This document shows positions 17,802 to 26,527 of a stretch of DNA of 64,000 nucleotides, piece after piece. The DNA is from Mesorhizobium australicum WSM2073 (GTDB lineage Bacteria; Pseudomonadota; Alphaproteobacteria; Rhizobiales; Rhizobiaceae): contig NC_019973.1 in the NCBI RefSeq assembly GCF_000230995.2, forward strand, positions 5,780,001-5,844,000. Direction: 5' to 3'. Made by a program: the position numbers and the translations under genes. Position 1 is the first letter of the stretch; each line of letters opens with the position of its first letter. The notes under the pieces are model-generated. The model saw only the letters and a program-made list of their open reading frames with translations, was not told the DNA's origin and did no database searches.

Positions 17802-19931
17802 ATGAGCGAATTCGATTTTCGCCCAACGCTGAATGCGCCCGACGATGACCCCCATCTTTGGCTTGAAGATGTAGAAGGCGAACGGGCACTTGCGTGGACC
17901 GCCAGCCAGTCGGCAAAGACCCTGAAGCACTTCGCGGGAACGCAGTTCGAGCGCGACCGGGCGGTGCTTAGAGTGATGTTCGACCGTTTCGACAGGATTC
18001 CGCTTGTCACGCGCCGCGGTCAGTACCTCTATAATTTCTGGCAAGATGCCGGAAACCCGCGCGGACAATGGCGCCGAACCACCCTTGCCGCCTACATGAA
18101 GGCGGATCCCCAGTGGGAGCTACTGGTCGATCTGGACGCCCTGGCCGCTAGCGACGGAGAAGACTGGATCTGGGGCGGCGCGTCGATCGAGCCTGAGACG
18201 CGCGAAAGAGCCGTCTTGCGCCTGTCGCGCGGGGGCAGCGACGCGGTCGTGCATCGCGAATTCGACCTTAGCTCTTTGAGCATTGTCGCGGACGGGTTTA
18301 ATCTCCCAGAGGCCAAGGGCGGGATAAATTGGCTCGACCCTGACACGCTTCTGCTTTTCAGTGCGCTTGGCCATGGCATGGCCACCCGCTCCGGATTCGC
18401 GCGGACCTTGCGGTTGTGGAAGCGTGGCGCCGATCCCCTCACCGCGCCGGTAATCTTCAGGACGGGTTCCGAATCCCTAAGCGTGTCTGGTCATATGGAT
18501 CACACGGTCGAGAACGAGCGCCTTTGGTTCATCGAGAATACTGGCTTCTTCAAGCAGATAGTCCAAATCGGCGACAGGAGCGGGCCGAAGCTTGAGATCA
18601 ACCTTCCTCGGGATGCCTGGTGGGCCAGCTTCGGTGATTGGCTGGCGGTAAAGCCGCGCAAGCCCTGGACAGTGAGAGGGACTACCCATCCCGCGGACGC
18701 GCTGATCGGCATCTCGCTTTCCTCTTTCATCGGTGGCGAACGCCGTTTCAGCACCCTGTTTGAACCGGGCGAGAGGCGCTGTCTGCAGTCATTCTTCTGG
18801 AATGACGGGAAGCTCATTATCGCCTACCTCGAGAACCTCGCTCCGCGTTTCGAGGTGTTGACCCCGGGTCACCAGGAATGGACGCGCCGTGCCCTGGACG
18901 CGGTGCCGGCGCAAGGGACCGTCCACCTCTGGTCCCTCGATGCGGCAGATCACGAGACCAATGGAGAGGTCTTCGTTTCGGCCCAGGACCCGATCACACC
19001 GTCGAAACTGCTCCTACTTGATCTCAATGATGCGCCGCCTCTTGGCGCTCCAGTGGTCCTGAAGCGCAGCCCGGAGAATTTCGACGCATCCGGACTGGTG
19101 GTCACGCGCCACGAGGCAGTCTCAATCGATGATGAATTGATCCCCTATACGCAGGTCGGTCCGGCGAACGGGAACGGAGATGCCCCGGTTCACCTTTCCG
19201 CATATGGCGGGTTCGGCATATCGCTCCTGCCCCACTACAACTCGTCGCTCGGCAAGCTGTGGCTCGAACGCGGCGGCACGTGTGTGGTGGCAAATATCCG
19301 CGGGGGCGGCGAGTTCGGCACCCGCTGGCATGATGCCGGGCGGAGGGAGGGCAAGCGTCTCGCCCATGACGATTTCGCCGCCGTAGCAGCCGACCTCGTG
19401 CGAAGGGGCATCACACTGCCGAGGCGGATTGCCGCCGAAGGCGGCTCGAACGGCGGCCTGCTGATTGCCAACATGCTTACCCGCTATCCTGAGCATTTCG
19501 GCGCGCTGTTCTGCACGGTTCCGCTTATCGACATGCGCCGCTACACCAAGCTCTTGGCCGGCGCGAGCTGGATCGACGAATATGGCGATCCGGAGAAGGC
19601 TGAGGATTGGGCTTTCCTGAAGGAACTCTCCGCCTATCACGCCGCCACGCCGGGACAGCCCTATCCGCCGATGCTGCTCGCCACCACGAAGCGGGACGAC
19701 CGCGTTCACCCGGGCCACGCGCGCAAGATGACCGCAAAGCTGCAGGCCCTCGGCTATCCGGCTTATTTCTACGAGCCCGTCGCAGGCGGGCACGGCCACG
19801 GTAAGGACAATCGGGAGCGCGCTGCATTCATCAGTCTTGGCATCAATTTCCTTCGTAGCGCGATCGGCTGGCACGCCGATAGCTTTCACAAAGGATCGGG
19901 AACCCGAGGAGGGCGAACTTCGGATGACTGA
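17802..19931 (+). CDS. Prolyl oligopeptidase (serine peptidase family S9A)
   Basis: A 709-residue protein of typical S9A length. It has the N-terminal HLWLEDVEGERAL segment, a seven-bladed propeller, then the hydrolase domain with Ser549 in GGSNGGLL, the acid pair Asp632/Asp633 in TKRDDRVHPGH, and His664 in GGHGHGKD. It hydrolyses short proline-containing peptides and has no visible export signal. The NifA/sigma-54 promoter 150-225 bp upstream indicates symbiotic expression. It belongs with the second, NifA-controlled S9 peptidase at 13624-15951. A 5' fragment (12411-12535) and a 3' fragment (about 20285-20420) are duplicated nearby. Confidence 0.9.
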   Translation: MSEFDFRPTLNAPDDDPHLWLEDVEGERALAWTASQSAKTLKHFAGTQFERDRAVLRVMFDRFDRIPLVTRRGQYLYNFWQDAGNPRGQWRRTTLAAYMKADPQWELLVDLDALAASDGEDWIWGGASIEPETRERAVLRLSRGGSDAVVHREFDLSSLSIVADGFNLPEAKGGINWLDPDTLLLFSALGHGMATRSGFARTLRLWKRGADPLTAPVIFRTGSESLSVSGHMDHTVENERLWFIENTGFFKQIVQIGDRSGPKLEINLPRDAWWASFGDWLAVKPRKPWTVRGTTHPADALIGISLSSFIGGERRFSTLFEPGERRCLQSFFWNDGKLIIAYLENLAPRFEVLTPGHQEWTRRALDAVPAQGTVHLWSLDAADHETNGEVFVSAQDPITPSKLLLLDLNDAPPLGAPVVLKRSPENFDASGLVVTRHEAVSIDDELIPYTQVGPANGNGDAPVHLSAYGGFGISLLPHYNSSLGKLWLERGGTCVVANIRGGGEFGTRWHDAGRREGKRLAHDDFAAVAADLVRRGITLPRRIAAEGGSNGGLLIANMLTRYPEHFGALFCTVPLIDMRRYTKLLAGASWIDEYGDPEKAEDWAFLKELSAYHAATPGQPYPPMLLATTKRDDRVHPGHARKMTAKLQALGYPAYFYEPVAGGHGHGKDNRERAAFISLGINFLRSAIGWHADSFHKGSGTRGGRTSDD

Positions 19932-20068
19932 GTACAGGTCGATGACTGCGAGAACGGTGGAAATAATGCGAGGACGGTTTGTGCAAAGCGCGCTCGCACG
20001 CTCTCGATCTCAATCAATGCAGTCTACCATTTTCTGAAGAGCAAGGAGCAATCCATGGGATCAAGTAA

Positions 20069-20260
20069 GTGAAACTGGCGCAGGGAGTAGTAACGGCCGT
20101 TGTCCTGATGCTGCTGGCACAGCAGGTTGTCGCGACGAGTCATCCACAAGTCCCTGCGCCTCCCCGCCTCCCCCGTCCCGTTGCGCTTACCCGTGCCCGT
20201 CTACGACACCAATCTAGGAGTCAAGCTCTTGGCATATCCGCCTGCGCGCCTCGGGGGACC
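20069..20260 (+). pseudogene. OmpW-like gene, signal-peptide fragment (first copy)
   Basis: The frame reads KLAQGVVTAVVLMLLAQQVV, a signal peptide nearly the same as that of the second ompW copy at 20600, followed by scrambled sequence (short patches such as IRLRA/AYPPARL). It stands 130 bp downstream of the intact prolyl oligopeptidase. Truncated and non-functional. Confidence 0.6.
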
Positions 20261-20284
20261 ACATTCGGCTAGGTTAATACGGTG

Positions 20285-20420
20285 CCTATCCGGTTGCTTC
20301 TGCGGGACCAGCCCGGGCGGGCACAGCTACGGCAAGGACAATCCGACCCGGGCGCGTTCATTGGCTTAGGCGACAATTTGCTTGGCGGCGCGATCGGCTG
20401 GCACGCCGGTAACGTTTATG
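20285..20420 (+). pseudogene. 3' fragment of a prolyl oligopeptidase gene
   Basis: Matches codons around the active-site His to the C-terminus of the intact S9A gene (GGHGHGKDN...IGWHA at 19788-19880) with frame changes: here GGHSYGKDN, then a run ending GGAIGWHAG. It precedes the second ompW copy exactly as the intact gene precedes the first, so the pair peptidase-3'-end plus ompW-5'-end occurs twice in tandem, about 530 bp apart. Confidence 0.75.
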
Positions 20421-20599
20421 GACGACCGGGAGCACGACGAAAGCAAGACGAACGAAGGAGCACAGGTCAGGACTGCGACAAAAGCAATAACGCGATCACA
20501 GTTGGTCAGAATGCGCGCACAGCTCCATCTATCTTGAAATAGACTAGTTGCATAATATTCGTTAGTTCTGAAGAGCAAGAGATATCAGTCAACAAAGCG

Positions 20600-21264
20600 A
20601 ATGAACCTGCGCGGGCAGCAACAGCGGCTGTCGTCCTGATGCTGATCGGACAGCAGGCGGTCGCGTCAGACCTTCCAGAACCGTGCGGCCCCGACGAGGG
20701 TCCTTCGGTCGCGGAATGGCCAAGCCCCTGGCAGATCCGCCTGCGCGCCTTGAGGGTCATCACTGGGGGATTCGGGCTACGTCAATGGGTGTCTGGCTCC
20801 GGTCTTTCCTATTCGAACACGGTGACGCCTGCACTCGATATTCTCGGACAACGTCGCCGCCGAACTCATACTCGGCACCACCTATGCCAACATCAATGGC
20901 CAACGCTCGATGGGGGCTAGGCAAGGTCGGTAAGGTTTGGCTGCTGCCGCCCGCGCTCACATTCCAGTATAATTTTGCCGATTTCGGCGCCTTCAAACCC
21001 TATGTCGGCGCCGGCGTGAACTATACGATCCTTTATCATCAGGAAGCCGGCAGCGCCGATGATCTCAAGGTCAAGAACACCTTCGGCACCGCGCTGCAGG
21101 TCGGGTTCGACTACAAGCTCGACCAGCACTGGGGCGTCAGCTTCGACGTGAAGAAGCTTTTCCTGGAGCCGGACTTCGAAGTCACCGTGGCCGGTAACAA
21201 GCTGACGGGGAAAGCGGAGCTCGATTCCTGGCTGATCGGCGCAGGTGTCACGTACCGATTCTGA
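20600..21264 (+). pseudogene. OmpW-family outer-membrane protein gene, frameshifted
   Basis: Pieces in different plus-strand frames assemble an OmpW-like barrel: signal peptide (VVLMLIGQQAVAS), SPWQIRLRALRV, GLSYSNTVTPALDI, then LGKVGKVWLLPPALTFQYNF and a long intact C-terminal portion (FKPYVGAGVNYT, GVSFDVKKLFLEPDF) ending LIGAGVTYRF with terminal Phe. Frame changes near 20760 and 20900 prevent translation of a full protein. The family's function (a small hydrophobic-solute channel) would have been in the outer membrane. Confidence 0.75.
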
Positions 21265-21594
21265 TAGCGCGGCCTCGTGAGCGCGCTTTTAGCCAACGGC
21301 CCCCTCAGGCGCCCGTTAGCGTTCCCCCTTCCTCGGGTTAGTTTCGGTTTCCCGTGACGACTTCTGCAGAACGCCCAGCACAAGGACGCCTGTCGAGGTA
21401 CGCGATCAGCATGCGTCGCGCCCACCTTTGATCAGCACGTCGTAACCTCGACTGTAACGTCGTAGCGCTGGTTCTCTCAGTCACCTTGCCCGCGAGCCCC
21501 GGAACACTCATCGGCAAAGGGTGGCGGCGATAGCTGGTCGCCCCGAGGAAGATCCGTCAGGCGCTGGCGCCTAGTGCTTACATGAACGGCCACC

Positions 21595-21813
21595 TCAGGC
21601 CTGTTTGTCGGGCCGTACCAGATCCATGTGGCTGACGCCGAGCGCCAACGCCAGTTCATAGATCGTGATGATCGTCGGATTTCTTCGGCCCTTCTCCAAA
21701 CCGCTGATGTACTGCTGGCTGAAGCCGGAAATGTCGGCAAGCTGCTCCTGGGTCAGACGCTTCCTTTGCCTGATCCGCTGCACATTCCGTCCGATCAACT
21801 TGCGCATATCCAT
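21595..21813 (-). CDS. qseC: XRE-type repressor, QseC-like
   Basis: From ATG 21813 a 72-residue protein that is essentially one HTH_3 domain: NVQRIRQRKRLTQEQLADIS, then FSQQYISGLEKGRRNPT and a final helix. It is divergently arranged with the DUF2285 gene at 21924. In ICEMlSym(R7A) the small XRE protein QseC and the divergently transcribed antiactivator gene qseM form a bistable switch that gates quorum-sensing control of transfer. The size, domain and arrangement match that pair. A TTG-initiated longer form (from 21852) is less likely because it would cover the operator-like repeats. Confidence 0.7.
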   Translation of the reverse strand: MDMRKLIGRNVQRIRQRKRLTQEQLADISGFSQQYISGLEKGRRNPTIITIYELALALGVSHMDLVRPDKQA

Positions 21814-21839
21814 GCACGCAAGCCACCGGATCAGGCGAC

Positions 21840-21872
21840 TTGAGTTTATCAACTATAATATGTAATTCACAT
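21840..21872. promoter_or_regulatory. Two operator-like inverted repeats between qseC and qseM
   Basis: TTGA-N5-TCAA at 21840-21852 and ATGT-N5-ACAT at 21860-21872 have the same 13-bp geometry and centres exactly 20 bp apart (two helical turns) in the AT-rich intergenic strip. They are plausible QseC binding sites controlling both divergent genes; this is inference from position and symmetry. Confidence 0.45.
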
Positions 21873-21923
21873 TTTGCCGGGAGAGAAGTTCGCCGAGGCG
21901 ATCATCTGGAGCTAGGATCAGCA

Positions 21924-22190
21924 ATGTTACAGCCTAAATCGGACATGGCGATTGCCGACGAAGTGCCCTGGTCAGACGGCATCACAGCCTACGACAAGGA
22001 GCACTTTACAACCTACATGAGGCTCCTCGATGCATCCGGCGACGATGCTAGCGAAGAGGAAATGGCACATCTGATCCTCGGCATTGATCCGAGACGAGAA
22101 CCGGAGCGTGCGAGGAAGGCTGTTCGCAGTCATCTCGACCGTGCAAACTGGGTGATGACAAGCGGGTACAAGGAATTGTTCGACAGCTGA
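21924..22190 (+). CDS. qseM: DUF2285 antiactivator, QseM-like
   Basis: An 88-residue protein from ATG 21924 consisting of a DUF2285 helix-turn-helix domain: WSDGITAYDKEHFTTYMRLL, HLILGIDPRREPERA and a terminal SGYKELFDS. QseM proteins bind and block both the LuxR-type activator TraR and FseA in symbiosis-ICE transfer control. Pairing with a divergent small XRE gene and presence of an fseA-like gene in the same window support this assignment. A TTG at 21840 would add 28 unlikely residues overlapping the operator region. Confidence 0.75.
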   Translation: MLQPKSDMAIADEVPWSDGITAYDKEHFTTYMRLLDASGDDASEEEMAHLILGIDPRREPERARKAVRSHLDRANWVMTSGYKELFDS

Positions 22191-22688
22191 GAAATTGCGC
22201 AGTGCTCGCCCAGTGGCCGCCACTGCTTCGGCTACAGCCCCCTCCTCGGCGCCTGATCAGGCATCCAGGAACGGCCAACGGCAGCCTCAATTCGGTTCAT
22301 GGGCATCGTTTTGGCCGGTTGGGGGTCTGATGCGACAAAAGGATCGCGTCCGTTTGGATGGGCAGTAGCCACAGCAGCACGTCATCGAGTGCCGCTCCTC
22401 CCACGAGTAAGTGTAGGTTTTCGGTGAAGCTGGATATTCAAATACCCGGTGCCCGCCACGGTTGACGCTTTGCGTCAGCAGTATGGGGCGAGCTATCCTC
22501 ATAACCATGCAACGCGGACTAGCGTCGGAACGAGACGCCGACTGAGTCCTTTGAGTGCAAAGTGTGACGGGAATATACGACTGCATCGCGCCTGACTACG
22601 CCGGGCGGAACAAAGGGTCTCAGCATCCCTTCGCCGCTGTTAAAATGCTGCGACCGATGGCCCGAGCACAGCGGACCAAAAGAGCTAC
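22191..22688. other. Spacer between qseM and the LuxR gene
   Basis: About 500 bp with only short, unrecognised frames. It covers the 3' flank of the LuxR gene, which is transcribed toward it. Confidence 0.4.
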
Positions 22689-23495
22689 TCAGAGGATCGA
22701 GCTCCCTTGGGACCCCAAAAGGGCTATGGCCTGATTTTGCGTGCGCACGCCCAGCTTCTTCTTGGCATTCTCCAAATGGAATGCGATGGTGCGCGGCTTA
22801 ATGCCCAAGATGCGGCCGGTTACCCAGGCCGAATTGCCGCGCGCTGCCGACCGCAGGCACATATATTCGCGCGATGTCAGCAAGATCCCATCCACGGTTC
22901 GATCGCCCGGCAGTTTGCGGCGAACGCAGCGATGAAAGCAGGTGGCCATCAGCTGAAGAGCTTGTTCGTACCGCTCGATGACCCGAAGAAATACTGGACG
23001 AGGCTCATCGGCGGCGAACGTAACCGCGGCAGTGCGGCCTCGTAGATCGACGATTGGGATCGTCAATCCGCAGCGGATGCTGAATCGGGCCGCCTCATCA
23101 AATAGCTGCTGTTGAGCCGGCGACATCTTACCGCCCCACAAATCCGACCCCCATTGAAACGGGCGGCCGCCATTTCGAGCACGCAAGATGACAGGATCGA
23201 GCTTCTCATACTGATTTTCCAGATACTGCATGGCCCAGCGAGGTGGGTAATTCGAAATTAGCTTTGGCTTGCCGGAAGGCAGTGATGGCAAAGACAGGTA
23301 CGCAAAAGAGAGTAGGTCAAATCTTGCGGCCGCCTCAGCCAAGGCTTCCCGGAAATCTGCTTCATCGACACTCTGTGACAGTCTTTCAAGGAATGTCTCG
23401 AAAACAAGTGGCATGTCCCTCGTCATAGTCGCGCTCGCTTCTTCCTCTTTCTGCACGCCTCCCGGCCGCGGCGTGCATGGCCGGACAACTGTCAT
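22689..23495 (-). CDS. LuxR-family autoinducer-binding-type transcriptional regulator
   Basis: Up to 268 residues (ATG 23495; ATG 23426 or 23414 give more typical lengths). The N-terminal domain keeps the hallmark residues of acyl-homoserine-lactone receptors: W in PPRWAMQYLENQYEKLDPV (W, Y, D-P) and the W of FQWGSDLW, then the G of CGLTIPI. The C-terminal LuxR HTH reads LTSREYMCLRSAARG and TIAFHLENAKKKLGVRTQNQ. It resembles the solo regulator y4qH of NGR234. No AHL synthase gene lies in the window, so it is an orphan here. Binding of the lux box at 11778-11795 and inhibition by QseM are plausible but inferred. Confidence 0.85.
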   Translation of the reverse strand: MTVVRPCTPRPGGVQKEEEASATMTRDMPLVFETFLERLSQSVDEADFREALAEAAARFDLLSFAYLSLPSLPSGKPKLISNYPPRWAMQYLENQYEKLDPVILRARNGGRPFQWGSDLWGGKMSPAQQQLFDEAARFSIRCGLTIPIVDLRGRTAAVTFAADEPRPVFLRVIERYEQALQLMATCFHRCVRRKLPGDRTVDGILLTSREYMCLRSAARGNSAWVTGRILGIKPRTIAFHLENAKKKLGVRTQNQAIALLGSQGSSIL

Positions 23496-24085
23496 TGACT
23501 TCGCAGGCGTCGCGGAGGCTGATCAGCAGATGTGGCCACACTGGGTTTGAGATGTGAGAATTCACCGCCGCGATTGTTCTGCTGCGATCGATGATTGAGG
23601 ACGATATCTTCGGCGTGGCCGCTCCGTTGAACGGTAGGGATGGCGCGCTGCAATGGTGTAAAGTCGCGTCTAAGTTCGATCTGCATCCCAACACGCAAAT
23701 CATCTTTGAACGCCTGATTTCCGGCCGCCCATAATGATCGTGATGGGGTGAATCAAAAAGGGCGCCCTGCCGGCGGGGAGGTACACCGGCAGGGCGCGCC
23801 GCACAAAGGCCCTGGTTGTTGGGGGACAGGACAGTGGCGGCAGAACTGGTTCGGTTACAACTTGCGAGTAAAGTGGTCCGGAGCATGCTCAGGATCAGAT
23901 GTCTGGAATTCAACTATTTGGGTTTGCTCGGCGCAACAGAATGCAGTCAAGCCCAGCATCACCCAAGGACAGCCCCTGACGCAGCCAGATCTTTACTACT
24001 GGTCCGTGCAGAGTTTTCACGGGATGATATGACAGCATTCTGGCACATGGTCATGCCAGTGCTCAATCCCGTCGCCTTTGGAAGA
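23496..24085. other. Intergenic region with a GC-rich hairpin
   Basis: About 590 bp between two convergent or tandem minus-strand genes. Apart from the hairpin at 23762-23797 there is no recognised gene; it contains the promoter of the LuxR gene at its left end. Confidence 0.4.
23762..23797. terminator. Perfect 12-bp stem-loop
   Basis: GCGCCCTGCCGG (23762-23773) and CCGGCAGGGCGC (23786-23797) form a perfect 12-bp stem with a 12-nt loop. It lies downstream of the minus-strand aminotransferase gene (ends 24086) but lacks a following U-run in that direction, so a Rho-independent terminator is uncertain; mRNA 3' protection or an IS end are alternatives. Confidence 0.45.
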
Positions 24086-25492
24086 TCATACGGCACCCTC
24101 AGCCTTCAGCGCGCGATATGTGGCATCGACTGATTTCGCGGTCGCACCGACGATGATGTCGATCTCTTTTCGGGTAATGATCAGAGGTGGCGCATAGCCG
24201 AGGATGTCGCCATGCGGCATGGCCCGTCCGATCACACCATTTTCAAACAGAGCAGCTGCAGTGCGCACCCCGACCTGAAGGTCAGGATCGAATGGTATCC
24301 TTTGTTTCGGGTCCCGCATCATCTCTACCGCGGATAGGATACCCACTCCGCGAACTTCGCCGACGATGGGATGTCCCGCCAGTTCGGCTTTCATGCGGGC
24401 CTGCCAGTACGGTCCGACATCCTTCACATGTTCCAGGATGTTTCTTTCTTTTAGCAGTCGAATATTGGCAAGCGCGGCCGCAGCACAAAGCGTGTGACCG
24501 GAATATGTCCATCCATGGCCAAGTGCGCCGTGCTTCTCGGTTCCTTGTTCCAAAACCGACCAGACTCGCTCGCCAATGATTGACCCGGATATAGGGAGGT
24601 AGGCGGAACTCAAACCCTTGGCGATCGTCACGAAATCCGGGCGCATGTCGTACAGGTGGGAACCGAACTTCTCGCCGGTTCGCGCGAAGCCGCAGACCAC
24701 TTCATCGGCAATGAGGAGGATATCGTACTTGTCGAGCACCGCTTGAATGGCCGTCCAGTACCCTGTGGGGGGCGGCACAATACCTCCTGTTCCAAGTACC
24801 GGCTCTCCGATAAAAGCCGCAACAGTCTCGGGGCCTTCGGTCAGGATCAACGCCTCAAGCTCATCGGCACAGCGCTGGGAGAACGCTTCCTCGATCTCCC
24901 CGGTACGCGCTTGGCGATAGTAGTGCGGCGTCGTTGTATGGCGCACCAAATCCAGGGGCAAGTCGAAGAAATTATGGAAGAAGGGAAGCCCCGTCAGGCT
25001 ACCGGTGACCAATCCAGATCCGTGATAGCCACGATTTCGTGAAATGATCTTTTTCTTTTCGGGCCGACAGAGGATGTTATTATAGTACCAGACCAGCTTG
25101 ATGTTGGTTTCGTTGGCATCGGAACCGGATAGGCCAAAATAGACCCGTCGCATGTTCCGTCCGAAATACTCAACTATCGCCTCTGCCAAAAGGGCGACCG
25201 GCTCCGTCCCCTGGCTGGCATAGACGTGTGCGAACGGCAGCTCATGCGCTTGCCGGGCGATAGCCTCGGCAATTTCCGTGCATCCATATCCCATGTTGAC
25301 GCAGTAGAGCCCTCCGAAACCGTCGAGGCTCTTCCTGCCTTCGGTATCCCAGATGTAGACGCCTTCTGCACCGGCCATAATCCGATTTGGGGTCTCGCCT
25401 CGGCTGTGCTTGGCCAGATGGGTAGACGGATGAAAGACGAAGCTTCGATCCTTCTCCCGGAGTTGCTCGGTTCCCAGATTGCTCAAGCGCAT
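24086..25492 (-). CDS. Class III PLP-dependent aminotransferase (y4uB type)
   Basis: A 468-residue protein from ATG 25492, behind AGGAGAGGAAC. Domain order is that of omega-amino-acid:pyruvate/GABA-type transaminases: FGLSGSDANETNIK (PLP phosphate loop), RGYHGSGLVTGSLTG, EPVLGTGGIVPP, ILLIADEVVCGFARTG (the PLP-ring Asp) and catalytic Lys in TIAKGLSSAYLP, then SGHTLCAAAALANI. It transfers an amino group from an omega-amino or similar amine to a keto acid in the cytoplasm; the substrate is unknown. Length and sequence type match y4uB of the NGR234 symbiotic plasmid. A decayed relative is at 58918-59530. Confidence 0.85.
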   Translation of the reverse strand: MRLSNLGTEQLREKDRSFVFHPSTHLAKHSRGETPNRIMAGAEGVYIWDTEGRKSLDGFGGLYCVNMGYGCTEIAEAIARQAHELPFAHVYASQGTEPVALLAEAIVEYFGRNMRRVYFGLSGSDANETNIKLVWYYNNILCRPEKKKIISRNRGYHGSGLVTGSLTGLPFFHNFFDLPLDLVRHTTTPHYYRQARTGEIEEAFSQRCADELEALILTEGPETVAAFIGEPVLGTGGIVPPPTGYWTAIQAVLDKYDILLIADEVVCGFARTGEKFGSHLYDMRPDFVTIAKGLSSAYLPISGSIIGERVWSVLEQGTEKHGALGHGWTYSGHTLCAAAALANIRLLKERNILEHVKDVGPYWQARMKAELAGHPIVGEVRGVGILSAVEMMRDPKQRIPFDPDLQVGVRTAAALFENGVIGRAMPHGDILGYAPPLIITRKEIDIIVGATAKSVDATYRALKAEGAV

Positions 25493-25584
25493 GTTCCTCT
25501 CCTCGCAACACACTGGCGGAGGCACTCGGCCGGCCAGCTCATTGGCAAGCAGTATACCGGAAAGACGGCTCGAATTTCGCGGGA

Positions 25585-26060
25585 ATGGATGTTTTTTGCA
25601 GACGAATTCGCGGAATCGGGATCAGATGCCGTGGAAATCAGCTGAGCTGTGTACCTTTGCCTGGACTGGGCCCGTTTGGACCGGACAGTCGGCTAATGTG
25701 GGAGGCTTGGGGGTATCGTCAAGCACAGGCGGCTGACGACTATCGACGGATTGAATTGCAGCGGCTGCGGTGGGATCGGTCGAATCTTTGGAGTTCAGAA
25801 GTGCGGGGGCTTGAAGAGCGCGTTCGCGACCTCGAGCGGCTTCTCGGCCGCAAGACCATGCAAGTGGAGATCCTCAAGGACGCGCTGGCCGGGTCGGACT
25901 CAAAATAAACCGACTTGCGGCGCTTGTTGCAGCCGAGTGACAGTTCCCGATGAAGGCCGTTGCCGAGACCCCGCGGTGGCGCGGCCCATCTCCATGACAA
26001 GGGTGCGTCGCCCGGTGAAGCCGCGCGGGCCTTATCGCAAACGCGTCCGCGGCTCCAGGA
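25585..26060 (+). pseudogene. IS3-family transposase remnant (OrfA end and OrfB start)
   Basis: The plus strand reads RVRDLERLLGRKTMQVEILK, the C-terminal coiled coil of an IS3-type OrfA, followed about 50 bp on by MKAVAET and then, after frame changes, KPRGPYRKR, the beginning of OrfB. The rest of OrfB, with its DDE core, is missing, and the sequence runs into the 3' end of the DUF6527 gene. It is an insertion scar immediately downstream of the ubiquitin-like operon. Confidence 0.65.
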
Positions 26061-26066
26061 CCTACT

Positions 26067-26522
26067 CTAGAGTTTTCTTGCATATATGTCTGGTCGGGCT
26101 CGCCAAGGCTCGACACCGGTGTCTTCACACCAATAGACCCTTCCGTCGCTGAGCCAGAAATGGCTCAGGCATCCTTTGGTTCTCCAAACGGAGGGATGCA
26201 ACGTTGGCCGGCCCTCCAGGCTCACCTCAATGCGCCACCTGGGGTTATGCGGCGCGTGGGTTGGCAATGAAACCACATCCCCACACCCACAGGGACACCT
26301 AAAGAGTGCCCAGTATGGTCGGCCTTTATGCACGACGCTGATGAAATGTCCCGGCCGAACCGCGTCATTCGGGGGCGTTTTTTCAACCACATCATTGCGA
26401 GCGAAAGATACGTCCGCGAGCGATGCCTCAGAAGGAACTCCGTCCGCCGGTGTTTTTGGACCACGTGGACCGAGAATGATTTCCTCTACCCACCGTAGGA
26501 AACTTAACAACCAAGACCACAT
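26067..26522 (-). CDS. DUF6527 family protein, last gene of the ubiquitin-like operon
   Basis: From ATG 26522, five bases after the stop of the JAB-E1 gene, a 151-residue protein. An N-terminal hydrophobic helix (MWSWLLSFLRWVEEIIL) is followed by a compact domain with a metal-binding-looking CPCGCGDVVSL, SLEGRPTLHPSVW and SHFWLSDGRVYWCED. This pattern belongs to DUF6527, whose members occur next to bacterial Ubl/E2/E1 genes. Its role is unknown; from the cysteine cluster and position it could be a treble-clef or zinc-ribbon partner, perhaps E3-like or a regulator (inference). An IS3 relic lies directly downstream. Confidence 0.75.
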   Translation of the reverse strand: MWSWLLSFLRWVEEIILGPRGPKTPADGVPSEASLADVSFARNDVVEKTPPNDAVRPGHFISVVHKGRPYWALFRCPCGCGDVVSLPTHAPHNPRWRIEVSLEGRPTLHPSVWRTKGCLSHFWLSDGRVYWCEDTGVEPWRARPDIYARKL

Positions 26523-26527
26523 GCGAA

